DNA of 39,276 nt from NCBI GenBank assembly GCA_018712075.1, contig DVHN01000046.1:1-39276 (forward strand), given 5' to 3'. Shown here one piece after another: positions 7,336 through 16,005 of this stretch (positions are counted from its first letter, which is position 1; the number at the start of each line of letters is the position of its first letter). The notes below the pieces were generated by a model, which was not told the origin of the DNA, made no database searches, and was given only the letters and a program-made list of their open reading frames with translations. The DNA is from Candidatus Fimimorpha faecalis (lineage in GTDB: Bacteria > Bacillota > Clostridia > Lachnospirales > Lachnospiraceae). The translations under genes and the position numbers were made by a program.

Positions 7336-9159
7336 TTAATCTAATTCTGCTTTTCCCGTATAAAGCTGATAATAACGTCCCTTCTTTTCCATTAACTGTT
7401 CATGCGTACCACGTTCAATAATCTGTCCATGCTCTAATACAATAATTGCCTTCGAGTTTCGTATTGTAGAAAGGCGGTGTGCAATTACGAATGTAGTACG
7501 GCTTGCCATCAATGCATCCATTCCCTTTTGAATTAACTGTTCCGTACGAGTATCGACAGAGCTCGTTGCCTCATCCAAAATTAAAATCGGAGCCTTCGAC
7601 AATGCGGCACGGGCAATATTTAAAAGCTGCCTCTGACCTTGACTTAAATTAGAGCCATCCCCTTCCAGCATCGTCTGATATCCATTTGCTAAATGCCGAA
7701 TAAATCCATCTGCATTTGCAATCTTGGCAGCTGCAATTACTTCTTCATCGGTAGCATCCAATCGTCCATATCGAATGTTTTCCATCACTGTTCCTGTAAA
7801 TAAATGAGTATCCTGTAACACAAGTGCAATATTTCTTCTCAATTCATCTTTCGCTATATTTCGAACATCAATTGTATCAATAGAAATACGCCCTTTGGAT
7901 ATCTCATAGAAACGACTCAACAAGTTTGTAACCGTCGTTTTTCCTGCTCCAGTGGAACCAACAAATGCAATTTTTTGTCCTTTTTTGGCATAAAGTGTAA
8001 TATCTTTTAGAATCACCTTATCTGGGTTATAGCCAAATGTTACATTTTGCAGTACAATTTCTCCCTCCACATGATCCAGCTTATAAATCAACTGATCGGT
8101 TGGACTCTGATCTTCTTTTGGAATTGTACCAAACTCTGGCTCTTCTTCCATATCCAAAATATCAAATACTCGTTCAATACCTGCCAGTGCAGAAAAAATT
8201 GTATTTACCTGCATGGAGATTTCATTGATTGGTCTTGAAAACTGTCTGGAATAGTTTACAAAGATTAACAAACCACCTTTATCAAATCCATGCATGACAC
8301 ATAAAATACCACCGATTGCAGCAGTCAATGAATAGCTTACTTGGCTTAAATTTCCCATGACTGGTCCCATAATTCCACCAAAGAACTGAGCCTTCATCTG
8401 CTTCTCTTTTAAATCATAATTCAGCTCTATAAAATCTTCGATTGCCCGATCTTCGTGATTGAATACTTTTATAACTTTCTGTCCAGAAATCGTTTCTTCA
8501 ATATATCCATTCAGTTTACCAATCGCTGCCTGCTGTTCTCGATAAAATTTCTGGCTATGTCCTGCTACAAAACCTCCCGCTTTGAGCATAATTGGCGTCA
8601 TGACAAGTGTTAAAATCGTAAGCCATATATTGGTGTAAACCATAAATCCAAGCGTTCCAACAATTTGGATCATTCCCGCAAATAATTGAATTAATGTATT
8701 ATTCAGCATTTCTCCAACTGCATCCACATCATTCGTATAACGGCTCATTAATTCTCCATTTGGCGTTGTATCGAAAAAGCGAACTGGCATTTTTTGCATT
8801 TTGACAAATAATTCTTCTCTTAACTTCATCAATGCTCTCTGGGAAATACCAATCATAATTCTAGCTTGAAAATACGCAGCAACGACTCCTGCCAAATAAA
8901 CACATCCCATAATCATCAAAGCCTTGGCAAGTCCTGCAATATCACCAACCCCATTTTCTGGAACGATATAATTATTTAAAATTGGACGAAGCATATAAGA
9001 GCCTAACAGCGATGCCCCTGTATTGACAACTACACAGATCATGGCAATTCCAAACAACCATTTATCATCTTTAATATAAGAAAGCAGCCTTAAAATAGAT
9101 CCTTTAACATTTTTCGGTTTCTTTCCTATTATCACTTGTTTTCCTCTTGGTCCTGGCAT
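7336..9159 (-). CDS. ABC multidrug-type exporter half-transporter, catalytic subunit
   Basis: The 607-aa half-transporter has an N-terminal six-helix membrane domain (about 30-320) and an ATPase domain: Walker A GSTGAGKT 401-408, Q-loop near 449, signature LSQGQ 505-509, Walker B ILILDE 525-530 with the catalytic Glu, and switch His 561. The signature is non-canonical (Q for the usual G) and would face the degenerate site of its partner, as in TM287/288- and BmrC/D-type heterodimers. Its start overlaps the partner's stop in a TAATG arrangement, indicating translational coupling. With an upstream MarR gene, drug or envelope-stress export is a reasonable inference; substrate is unknown. Confidence 0.88.
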   Translation of the reverse strand: MPGPRGKQVIIGKKPKNVKGSILRLLSYIKDDKWLFGIAMICVVVNTGASLLGSYMLRPILNNYIVPENGVGDIAGLAKALMIMGCVYLAGVVAAYFQARIMIGISQRALMKLREELFVKMQKMPVRFFDTTPNGELMSRYTNDVDAVGEMLNNTLIQLFAGMIQIVGTLGFMVYTNIWLTILTLVMTPIMLKAGGFVAGHSQKFYREQQAAIGKLNGYIEETISGQKVIKVFNHEDRAIEDFIELNYDLKEKQMKAQFFGGIMGPVMGNLSQVSYSLTAAIGGILCVMHGFDKGGLLIFVNYSRQFSRPINEISMQVNTIFSALAGIERVFDILDMEEEPEFGTIPKEDQSPTDQLIYKLDHVEGEIVLQNVTFGYNPDKVILKDITLYAKKGQKIAFVGSTGAGKTTVTNLLSRFYEISKGRISIDTIDVRNIAKDELRRNIALVLQDTHLFTGTVMENIRYGRLDATDEEVIAAAKIANADGFIRHLANGYQTMLEGDGSNLSQGQRQLLNIARAALSKAPILILDEATSSVDTRTEQLIQKGMDALMASRTTFVIAHRLSTIRNSKAIIVLEHGQIIERGTHEQLMEKKGRYYQLYTGKAELD

Positions 9160-10892
9160 TATGCAGTCACCTCCCTACGCATTTGTGAATCATAAATTTC
9201 ACGGTACTCAACGCATCGCTCCATTAACTCTGAATGAACGCCCTGATCTACAATTCTGCCATCTTCCATTACCAAAATCTGATCCGCATCCATTACAGAT
9301 GTAATTCTTTGAGCAATAATAATTTTCGTTGCATTTTTCAAACTCGTAGAGAAAGTTTCTCTGATTTTTGCCTCTGTTGCCGTATCCACAGCACTTGTAC
9401 TATCATCTAAAATCAAAATTTTCGGTTTTTTCAGCAATGCACGGGCAATACAAAGTCTTTGTTTCTGTCCGCCTGAAACGTTACTTCCCCCTTGTCCAAG
9501 CTCTGTTCTATACTGATCTGGAAACGCCATAACAAAATCGTGCGCCTGTGCACGTTTGGACACTTCAAACACTTCTTCATCCGAAGCATTTTCATCTCCC
9601 CAACGTAAGTTCTCCATAATGTCTCCAGAAAACAATACGTTTTTCTGAAGCACCATACCGACACCTTCACGCAGGTTTCTCAATGAATAATCCTTTACAT
9701 TAACGCCGTCCACCAAAACTTCTCCTTCATCCACATCATAGAGACGAGGAATCATGGACACAAATGTACTCTTTCCACATCCAGTCGGTCCAATAATTCC
9801 AACCGTCTGTCCCGCTTTAATTCGAACATTAATATCGTTTAAAACCCATTCACTCGAATCTTTATAATATCGATATTTTACATTTCTAAATTCAACACTT
9901 CCATCTTCCACATCACGGTTTTTACAAGATGCGTTTTCATCAGTAAGATCAATTTCCTTATCCAATACTTCTGTAATACGCTTTAACGATGCCATTGCAC
10001 GGGAACTATTCAAAAATACCATAGCCAACATCATTAATGACATTAGAATCTGCACAATATATGTAGTAAATGCCATTAAATCTCCAACGGTCATAGTTCC
10101 AGCCACAATCATATTGCCGCCAAACCATACAACTGCTATCGTTGTAATATTCATCGCCAGCATCATAACCGGCATATTGAAAATTACAACTTTAAATGCA
10201 CGCATACTCGTTTCTTTTAAGTCTTTATTTAATTTTTGAAATTTTTCTTCTTCAAAATCGCTTCGAACAAACGATTTAATTACACGGATATTTACAAGGC
10301 TCTCCTGAATACCAGAATTTAATCGGTCAATTTTCTTCTGCATTAATTCAAATCTAGGATAACCAATCTTAATAATAATCGAAATGGCAGCCACAAGAAT
10401 TGGAATTACGACTAAAATTACAATTGCTAATTTTGCGTTCATAACAAACGCCATAATTAAAGCTCCAATCAGCATACCTGGTGCCCGAAGACAGAGCCTT
10501 AAAAAAAGCATAATCAGGTTTTGGACTTGTGTAATATCATTTGTTAAGCGAGTTACAAGAGAACCAGTACTAAATTCATCAATATTTTTAAATGAAAACT
10601 GTTGAATTTTCTTAAAAATATCCAAACGCAAATCCGCTCCAAATGACATTGCTGCTTTGGACGCATAATAGGCGCCCATAATGCCTCCTGCTGCCATACA
10701 GATGGCTGTAATTATCATACAAATTCCAATTCCAACAATAAATGTCACATCTTCATTTACGATTCCTTTATCCTGAATCTGGGATAAAAACCATGGCAAG
10801 AAGACTTCTCCCAATACCTCTATAATCATACCAACTGGACCTAATACAAAACAAACCCAATATGGCATAATATACTTTTTATAGCGTTTCAC
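9159..10892 (-). CDS. ABC multidrug-type exporter half-transporter, degenerate-site subunit
   Basis: The 577-aa half-transporter has membrane helices in roughly 10-300 and an ATPase domain with Walker A GPTGCGKS 368-375, Q416, signature VSGGQ 472-476 and Walker B ILILDD 492-497. The catalytic Glu is replaced by Asp497, and the switch His is replaced by Gln in AQRITS (Q528). These are the hallmark changes of the degenerate subunit in heterodimeric exporters. Its good VSGGQ completes the catalytic site of the 607-aa partner, while its own site pairs with the partner's LSQGQ. The start overlaps the end of the marR gene by 14 nt, so the three genes are one operon. Confidence 0.88.
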   Translation of the reverse strand: MKRYKKYIMPYWVCFVLGPVGMIIEVLGEVFLPWFLSQIQDKGIVNEDVTFIVGIGICMIITAICMAAGGIMGAYYASKAAMSFGADLRLDIFKKIQQFSFKNIDEFSTGSLVTRLTNDITQVQNLIMLFLRLCLRAPGMLIGALIMAFVMNAKLAIVILVVIPILVAAISIIIKIGYPRFELMQKKIDRLNSGIQESLVNIRVIKSFVRSDFEEEKFQKLNKDLKETSMRAFKVVIFNMPVMMLAMNITTIAVVWFGGNMIVAGTMTVGDLMAFTTYIVQILMSLMMLAMVFLNSSRAMASLKRITEVLDKEIDLTDENASCKNRDVEDGSVEFRNVKYRYYKDSSEWVLNDINVRIKAGQTVGIIGPTGCGKSTFVSMIPRLYDVDEGEVLVDGVNVKDYSLRNLREGVGMVLQKNVLFSGDIMENLRWGDENASDEEVFEVSKRAQAHDFVMAFPDQYRTELGQGGSNVSGGQKQRLCIARALLKKPKILILDDSTSAVDTATEAKIRETFSTSLKNATKIIIAQRITSVMDADQILVMEDGRIVDQGVHSELMERCVEYREIYDSQMRREVTA

Positions 10893-11328
10893 CTGTTTTT
10901 TCCTCCATAATTTTCCCTAAGTTTTCATAAATACGATCCAAAAAGTCACCTAACTGCATGAGTTCTTCTTCTGAGAAACCATCATACATTTCTTCCGTCA
11001 GACTCTTTACAATTTGTTCGCTCTGCTTTACAACAGATGCCCCTTTCTCGGTTATCATTACTTTATTAAAGCGGTTATCGTTTCCATCTACAACTTTATT
11101 AATATAACCGCCTTTTTCCAACCGTTTTGTTGCCACAGCAATTGTTGCAGTAGAGACTTTCAGGCAATTTGCGATTTCAGTCTGTGAAGCATCGGAATGA
11201 TGCGCTAAATACATCAAAAGATAATGTTGTCCTCGATGAATGCCTGTTTCTGCCAATTCCTTCTCCATTACTTTTTTATAGCGATGTATCATAAATATAA
11301 ACTTCTGTGTCACATTATAATCACTCAT
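10879..11328 (-). CDS. MarR-family transcriptional regulator
   Basis: The 149-aa winged-helix protein follows the MarR plan: an N-terminal dimerisation helix, then DASQTEIANCLKVSTATIAVATKRLEKGGYI (about 67-98) as helix-turn-helix, a wing with DGNDNRFNKVMITEKG, and C-terminal dimerisation helices. An AGGAGGT sits 4 nt before the ATG. It overlaps the first ABC gene, so it probably represses its own exporter operon and is released by a ligand. An inverted repeat at 11355-11377 is a candidate operator. The inducing ligand cannot be told from the sequence. Confidence 0.9.
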   Translation of the reverse strand: MSDYNVTQKFIFMIHRYKKVMEKELAETGIHRGQHYLLMYLAHHSDASQTEIANCLKVSTATIAVATKRLEKGGYINKVVDGNDNRFNKVMITEKGASVVKQSEQIVKSLTEEMYDGFSEEELMQLGDFLDRIYENLGKIMEEKTGETL

Positions 11329-11354
11329 TTTTACCTCCTATTGCTGCGGCATCA

Positions 11355-11377
11355 ATGTAAATCTTGACCTTTTACAT
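11355..11377. promoter_or_regulatory. Inverted repeat upstream of marR, candidate operator
   Basis: ATGTAAA (11355-11361) and TTTACAT (11371-11377) form a perfect 7-bp inverted repeat with 9 nt between. It spans the argS stop codon about 27 nt before the marR start. Operator function is inferred from position and symmetry. Confidence 0.35.
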
Positions 11378-13138
11378 ACGTTCTGGTGCGTCAAATCCAA
11401 GTAAATCAATACAAGTTTCTAATATTTGCTGTGTAAGCAAAATCAAAGCAATATAACCTTCCTGCTTTTGCTTATTTTCCTCTGATAAAATCTTTGTCTC
11501 ATGATAGAAACTATTAAACTGATTTGCCAAATCATAAATATAGGCACAAATTTTATGTGGTGCCAGTTCCGCAATACTCTGTTCCAATACTTCATTGAGC
11601 TTTGTAAGTTCCAACATCAACTTCTTTTCACTTACACTCACTGGAGGAAGAAGCCGGAATAGTTCTTTCTCTCCATTTAACTCGTTATATTTCTTTACAA
11701 TTGACTTAATTCTCACAATTGTATAGAGAATATACGGTCCAGTATTTCCTTCAAATGAAGTAAATCGATCTACGTCAAACACATAATCTTTGGATGCCTG
11801 ATTGGACAAATCTCCATACTTAATTGCTGCAAGTCCAATGACTTTCGCCGTCTCTCTTGCTTCCTCTTCTGAAATCGCACGATTTTCCATAATTTTCTCA
11901 TACACAGCCTGATTAATTTCTGCAATCAATGTTTCCAGACGCATAACACCGCCATCTCTTGTTTTAAACGGTTTTCCATCTTTTCCATTCATTGTACCAA
12001 AACCGAGGAATTTCAACTTTGTATCTTCCTCCACTGTACCAGCCTTTCTAGAACAGCGGAACACTTGCGTAAAATGCATTTCCTGACGTTTATCTACGAC
12101 ATAGATGATTTCTGTCGGATGAAATAATTTCATACGTTCCACAATTGTAGCAAGATCAGTTGTAGAGTACAGCGTAGCTCCATCTGATTTTACTAAAATA
12201 CAAGGCGGTACTTCTTTTGTATCGTTTTCTTCTTTTACATCTACAACTAACGCCCCTTCACTCCTATATGCCAGACCTTTTTCTTTCATCATTTCAATCA
12301 TATCTGGAATATATGGCTGTGCATCACTCTCCGTCTTCCAAAGATCAAACTCTACATTCAAGTTCTTATAGTTTTTCTTTAAGTCCGTAACCGATACATT
12401 CATAATATGATTCCAAAGCGCTTTATATCCACGAGCTCCATTTTGCAATTGGAATGTCGCTTCATGTGCCTTTTGTGCAAATGACTCATCCACTTTGGAC
12501 TTAGCGCTTGCACATGGGTAGATCTCCTCCAACTCCGATATCGTAAAAGGAGCCTCTTTTGGATATTCTCCTGTATAATTCTCATCAAAATAACATAAAT
12601 CTGGTTTGCGTTCTTTCAATTCTTCAATGATTAATCCCATTTGAAGTCCCCAGTCTCCTAAATGTACATCCCCGATCACATGATGTCCCTGATAACGATT
12701 CATTCGCTTAATACTTTCTCCGATAATCGCAGAACGCAGATGACCTACATGCAGCGGCTTGGCTACATTTGGTCCGCCATAATCAATAATGATCGTCTCA
12801 ACCGTTTCAGGTGCCTCCAATCCAAATTTATCCGCTTCTCTCATCTGTTTCAAATAATCGGTTACAAAGTCGCCTGACAGCTTTATATTAATAAATCCTG
12901 GTTTTACTGCATTTACTTCCTCAAACATATCATCTTCTTGTAAATACGTTACTACATCATTTGCAATCATAATCGGAGCTTTATGATACCTTTTTGCACC
13001 TGCCATTGCGCCATTACACTGATATTCACACAAATCTGGCCGATTGGAATCGCTCACTTTTCCATAGGAAGCATCATAACCAGCTTTTTCAAATGCCTCA
13101 CTCACTTTATCCGTAATTAAATCGATAAGTTTCCTCAT
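11372..13138 (-). CDS. argS: Arginyl-tRNA synthetase
   Basis: This class I synthetase charges tRNA-Arg in the cytoplasm. The 588-aa protein has the N-terminal Add-1 domain, the HIGH motif as HVGH (130-133) within GGPNVAKPLHVGHLRSAIIG, and a loop FGTMNGKDGKPFKTRDGG in the KMSKS position, typical of ArgRS. It ends with a DALR anticodon-binding domain (about 460-588). The ATG at 13138 is used; the open frame continues four codons upstream but begins with TTG and has no better ribosome site. No T-box leader was seen in the 142 nt before it. It lies between pnp and the marR/ABC genes. Confidence 0.96.
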   Translation of the reverse strand: MRKLIDLITDKVSEAFEKAGYDASYGKVSDSNRPDLCEYQCNGAMAGAKRYHKAPIMIANDVVTYLQEDDMFEEVNAVKPGFINIKLSGDFVTDYLKQMREADKFGLEAPETVETIIIDYGGPNVAKPLHVGHLRSAIIGESIKRMNRYQGHHVIGDVHLGDWGLQMGLIIEELKERKPDLCYFDENYTGEYPKEAPFTISELEEIYPCASAKSKVDESFAQKAHEATFQLQNGARGYKALWNHIMNVSVTDLKKNYKNLNVEFDLWKTESDAQPYIPDMIEMMKEKGLAYRSEGALVVDVKEENDTKEVPPCILVKSDGATLYSTTDLATIVERMKLFHPTEIIYVVDKRQEMHFTQVFRCSRKAGTVEEDTKLKFLGFGTMNGKDGKPFKTRDGGVMRLETLIAEINQAVYEKIMENRAISEEEARETAKVIGLAAIKYGDLSNQASKDYVFDVDRFTSFEGNTGPYILYTIVRIKSIVKKYNELNGEKELFRLLPPVSVSEKKLMLELTKLNEVLEQSIAELAPHKICAYIYDLANQFNSFYHETKILSEENKQKQEGYIALILLTQQILETCIDLLGFDAPERM

Positions 13139-13200
13139 TCTTTCTACCAATCCTTTCTAATGTCCATTTACAAAACTTCTATCTAATCTGTATAAGGGAT

Positions 13201-13281
13201 AAAGAAAAGGCTGTTTCCTTCCCCAGACATATTCCTCTCATCCGTGAGCCATATGTTTCTGAGTGAAGTGACAACAGCCTC
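13201..13281 (-). ncRNA. Large nested hairpin ending the pnp transcript (terminator or 3' structured RNA)
   Basis: Read on the minus strand, AGGCTGTT pairs with AACAGCCT as an outer stem, followed by TTTTCTTT. Inside, CAGA-CATAT pairs with ATATGTCTG (2-nt bulge), and CTCA pairs with TGAG around a CGGA tetraloop. CTTC/GAAG can add pairs in the internal loop. The fold is far longer and more elaborate than a usual terminator. It starts 12 nt after the pnp stop. Whether it is only a terminator or a stable 3' RNA is open. Confidence 0.6.
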
Positions 13282-13292
13282 ACCGTTCCTTC

Positions 13293-15380
13293 TTATTTTA
13301 CATCTTTAATACTAAAACTTACTCTGCCCATTTTATCTTTTCCAAGGCAAACGGCTGTTACAACATCTCCAAGCGTTAAGACATCTTCGACACGGTTAAT
13401 TCTCTGCTTTGATATTTTAGAAATATGCACCATACCTTCTTTTCCAGGTGCAAACTCTAAAAATGCGCCAAATTCTTTAATACTTACTACTTTTCCTTGT
13501 AACACTTGTCCCTCTTCAAAGTCATGACCAAGTAAATCTACTGCATTTACTGCTTTTTGAATCATCTCTGCATCGGTACCACAAATAGAAACTAATCCAT
13601 CTTCGGAAATGTCAATCTTTACTCCTGTCTCATCGATAATACGATTAATTACTTTTCCTTGCTTACCAACAACATCTCCAATCTTATCTGGATCAATCTG
13701 AATTTGTTCAATCTTAGGTGCGTACTTTCCAACTTCTTTTCTTGGTTCTGGAATACATGGAGCCATAACATGATCTAAAATATAAATTCTCGCTTCTCTT
13801 GTACGTGCGATTGCCTCTTCAATAATTGGTCTTGTTAAGCCATGAATTTTAATGTCCATCTGGATCGCTGTAATACCTTTATGAGTACCCGCCACTTTAA
13901 AATCCATATCTCCAAAAAAGTCTTCCAATCCCTGAATATCTGTTAAAACAATATAATCATCATCCGTCTCTCCTGTAACAAGACCTGCTGAAATACCTGC
14001 TACTGCACTATGAATTGGAACACCTGCTGCCATTAAAGACAGGGAAGAGGCACAGATCGAAGCTTGTGACGTAGAACCATTGGATTCAAATGTTTCCGAT
14101 ACCGTACGAATTGCATATGGAAACTCTGCTTCAGTTGGAAGAACTGGCACAAGTGCACGTTCTGCCAATGCTCCATGTCCAATTTCACGTCTTCCTGGTC
14201 CTCTGGACGGTTTTGTTTCTCCAACCGAATAAGATGGGAAGTTATAATGATGCATATATCGTTTACTTGTTTCATTTTCATCCAATCCATCCAGGCGCTG
14301 TGCTTCGGATAATGGTGCCAACGTCGTAACCGTACAGATTTGTGTTTGACCTCTTGTAAACATTGCAGAACCATGAACACGTGGCAGTAAGTCAATTTCT
14401 GCGGCCAATGGACGAATTTGGTTAATTGCACGTCCGTCTGGACGTTTATGATCTTTTAAGATCATTTTACGAACTGTCTTCTTTTGATACTTATATAACG
14501 CTTCTCCAATCAGAGGCATCCATTCTGGATGTTCTTCCTCATAGCGCTCTTCTAATTTTACTTTTAATTCATGAATATTGGCTTCTCTTTTTTGCTTTTC
14601 ATCGGTAAACACTGCTGTTTCCATTTCATCGGAACTAATTACAGAAGTCATATCTTCCCATAAATCAGCTGGAACATCACAACTCTCATAAGAATGTTTT
14701 GGTTTTCCACATTCTGCTACAATCTTCTCGATAAATGCAATAATTGTCTGATTCACTTGATGAGCAGCAAAAATCGCTTCAATCATTTTCGCTTCTGGAA
14801 TCTCATTCGCACCCGCTTCAATCATAATTACCTTCTCTTTTGTGGATGCTACCGTCAATGCCAAATCTGAAATCTTCTTTTGCTCTGAAGTTGGATTGAA
14901 AATAAATTCTCCGTCAATCATTCCAACCTGTGTACTGGCAGTTGGTCCATCAAATGGAATATCCGAAATTGCAACTGCAATCGCAGAACCAAGCATGGCC
15001 GTTAACTCTGGACTACATTCAGGATCTACAGACATAACCATATTGTTTAATGTCACATCGTTTCGATAATCCTTTGGGAATAATGGACGCATTGGACGGT
15101 CAATAACACGGGAAGTTAAAATAGCATTCTCGGATGCCTTTCCCTCTCTTCGATTAAACCCTCCTGGAATCTTTCCAACCGAATATAACTTTTCTTCATA
15201 CTCTACACTTAATGGGAAAAAATCAATTCCTTCTCTTGGTTCTTCCGATGCAGTCGCAGTAGAAAGTACAACGGTATCTCCATAATGCATAAATGCTGCA
15301 CCATTTGCCTGCGCTGCGACTCTTCCAACATCCACTGTTAATGTTCTTCCAGCCAGCTCCATAGAAAAACTCTTATACAT
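13293..15380 (-). CDS. pnp: Polyribonucleotide nucleotidyltransferase (PNPase)
   Basis: PNPase degrades RNA 3' to 5' by phosphorolysis and acts in mRNA turnover. The 695-aa protein shows two RNase PH-like domains (the second with FTRGQTQ, SVGETKPSRGPGRREIGHG and DIQGLEDFFGDMDFKVAGT), a KH domain with GKQG in the region DKIGDVVGKQGKVINRI (about 550-610), and an S1 domain (about 620-690, GKVVSIKEFGAFLEFAPGKEGMVHIS). The start has AAAGGAG with a 6-nt spacer. It follows rpsO, the order also seen in E. coli, and a long hairpin lies in between. Confidence 0.98.
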   Translation of the reverse strand: MYKSFSMELAGRTLTVDVGRVAAQANGAAFMHYGDTVVLSTATASEEPREGIDFFPLSVEYEEKLYSVGKIPGGFNRREGKASENAILTSRVIDRPMRPLFPKDYRNDVTLNNMVMSVDPECSPELTAMLGSAIAVAISDIPFDGPTASTQVGMIDGEFIFNPTSEQKKISDLALTVASTKEKVIMIEAGANEIPEAKMIEAIFAAHQVNQTIIAFIEKIVAECGKPKHSYESCDVPADLWEDMTSVISSDEMETAVFTDEKQKREANIHELKVKLEERYEEEHPEWMPLIGEALYKYQKKTVRKMILKDHKRPDGRAINQIRPLAAEIDLLPRVHGSAMFTRGQTQICTVTTLAPLSEAQRLDGLDENETSKRYMHHYNFPSYSVGETKPSRGPGRREIGHGALAERALVPVLPTEAEFPYAIRTVSETFESNGSTSQASICASSLSLMAAGVPIHSAVAGISAGLVTGETDDDYIVLTDIQGLEDFFGDMDFKVAGTHKGITAIQMDIKIHGLTRPIIEEAIARTREARIYILDHVMAPCIPEPRKEVGKYAPKIEQIQIDPDKIGDVVGKQGKVINRIIDETGVKIDISEDGLVSICGTDAEMIQKAVNAVDLLGHDFEEGQVLQGKVVSIKEFGAFLEFAPGKEGMVHISKISKQRINRVEDVLTLGDVVTAVCLGKDKMGRVSFSIKDVK

Positions 15381-15470
15381 AGTAAACTCCTTTAACTCTC
15401 AAAAATTTTGTAATAACTTAAATTGTCGATTTGAATTGCTCTATTTTATTTCTTCTGCAGATAGAAGATG

Positions 15471-15526
15471 CCGAAACTACTGAAAACAACACAAACGAAC
15501 GCTTATGTTGTTTTCAGCGGTCTCGG
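15471..15526 (-). promoter_or_regulatory. Long rpsO-pnp intergenic stem, candidate RNase III/PNPase control site
   Basis: CTGAAAACAACA (15480-15491) and TGTTGTTTTCAG (15506-15517) form a perfect 12-bp stem. It extends outward through CCGAAAC (15471-15477) and GTCTCGG (15520-15526), with one G-U pair in the minus-strand RNA. No T run follows, so it is not a simple terminator. In E. coli, a stem in the same place is cut by RNase III and underlies PNPase autoregulation. The same use here is inferred. Confidence 0.55.
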
Positions 15527-15580
15527 AAAATCCTCCTATCAAAGTAATTCAAACACCGTAGAAACTTATAGAGCAAAGAT

Positions 15581-15600
15581 AGGGTGGATTCCTCCACCCT
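15581..15600 (-). terminator. Hairpin after rpsO, terminator or attenuator
   Basis: An 8-bp perfect stem, AGGGTGGA with TCCACCCT, has a 4-nt loop, 8 nt after the rpsO stop. The T run on the minus strand is weak (ATCTTTGC), so partial read-through into pnp is likely. Confidence 0.6.
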
Positions 15601-15608
15601 AACGTGTC

Positions 15609-15875
15609 TTACTTTCTGATTCCTAATTTGTTAATTAAAGCACGGTATCCTTCGATATCTTTAGACTTTAAGTAATCAAGCAAACCTCTTCTATGACCTA
15701 CCATCATCAGAAGACCTCTTCTGGAGTGATGATCCTTTGGATTCTCTTTTAAATGCTCTGTTAACTCTGTAATTCTAGCTGTTAATAAAGCAATCTGTAC
15801 TTCTGGTGAACCAGTATCTCCAGGTTTCTTTCCATATTCAGCAATAATCGCTGCTTTCTTTTCCTTTGAAATCAT
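15609..15875 (-). CDS. rpsO: 30S ribosomal protein S15
   Basis: The 88-aa protein is full-length S15, with the family signatures [17 protein letters not shown] and [30 protein letters not shown]. It binds 16S rRNA helices 20-22 early in small-subunit assembly. The ATG at 15875 has AAGGAGG 8 nt before it; the open frame continues upstream only as non-coding leader. A strong promoter and a folded leader lie just upstream, and pnp follows, so rpsO and pnp are probably one regulated unit. Confidence 0.98.
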   Translation of the reverse strand: MISKEKKAAIIAEYGKKPGDTGSPEVQIALLTARITELTEHLKENPKDHHSRRGLLMMVGHRRGLLDYLKSKDIEGYRALINKLGIRK

Positions 15876-15904
15876 AGTGATTTCCTCCTTAAATTTTATT
15901 CTGA

Positions 15905-15949
15905 CCAAATCCCAAGCGATGGTTGGAGTATCCAAGAGCTGAGGATTGG
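15905..15949 (-). promoter_or_regulatory. Folded 5' leader of rpsO, candidate S15 autoregulatory element
   Basis: In the minus-strand RNA, CCAATCC (15943-15949) pairs with GGGATTTGG (15905-15913). Inside are AGC/GCT and a TTGGA/TCCAA hairpin with a TAC loop. The fold lies between the promoter and the ribosome binding site. Many bacteria control rpsO through S15 binding to such leaders; the role here is inferred. Confidence 0.45.
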
Positions 15950-15963
15950 CGTACACGCATTAG

Positions 15964-15992
15964 ATAATACCACATTTTTCACGGATTGTAAA
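15964..15992 (-). promoter_or_regulatory. rpsO promoter
   Basis: TTTACA (15987-15992) and TATTAT (15964-15969), read on the minus strand, are 17 nt apart. Transcription would start about 80 nt before the rpsO start codon. It lies in the gap after ybaK. Confidence 0.75.
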
Positions 15993-16005
15993 GAGGTTAC
16001 TTCTA

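Noticed and set aside
13151-13292. T-box riboswitch before argS
   Set aside because: No T-box sequence (TGG-ACC-GCG type) or specifier-loop layout was seen. The segment is explained by the pnp 3' hairpin.
14033-14431. Long open frame overlapping pnp in another phase
   Set aside because: It is a shadow of the highly conserved pnp frame, with no start context or family match.
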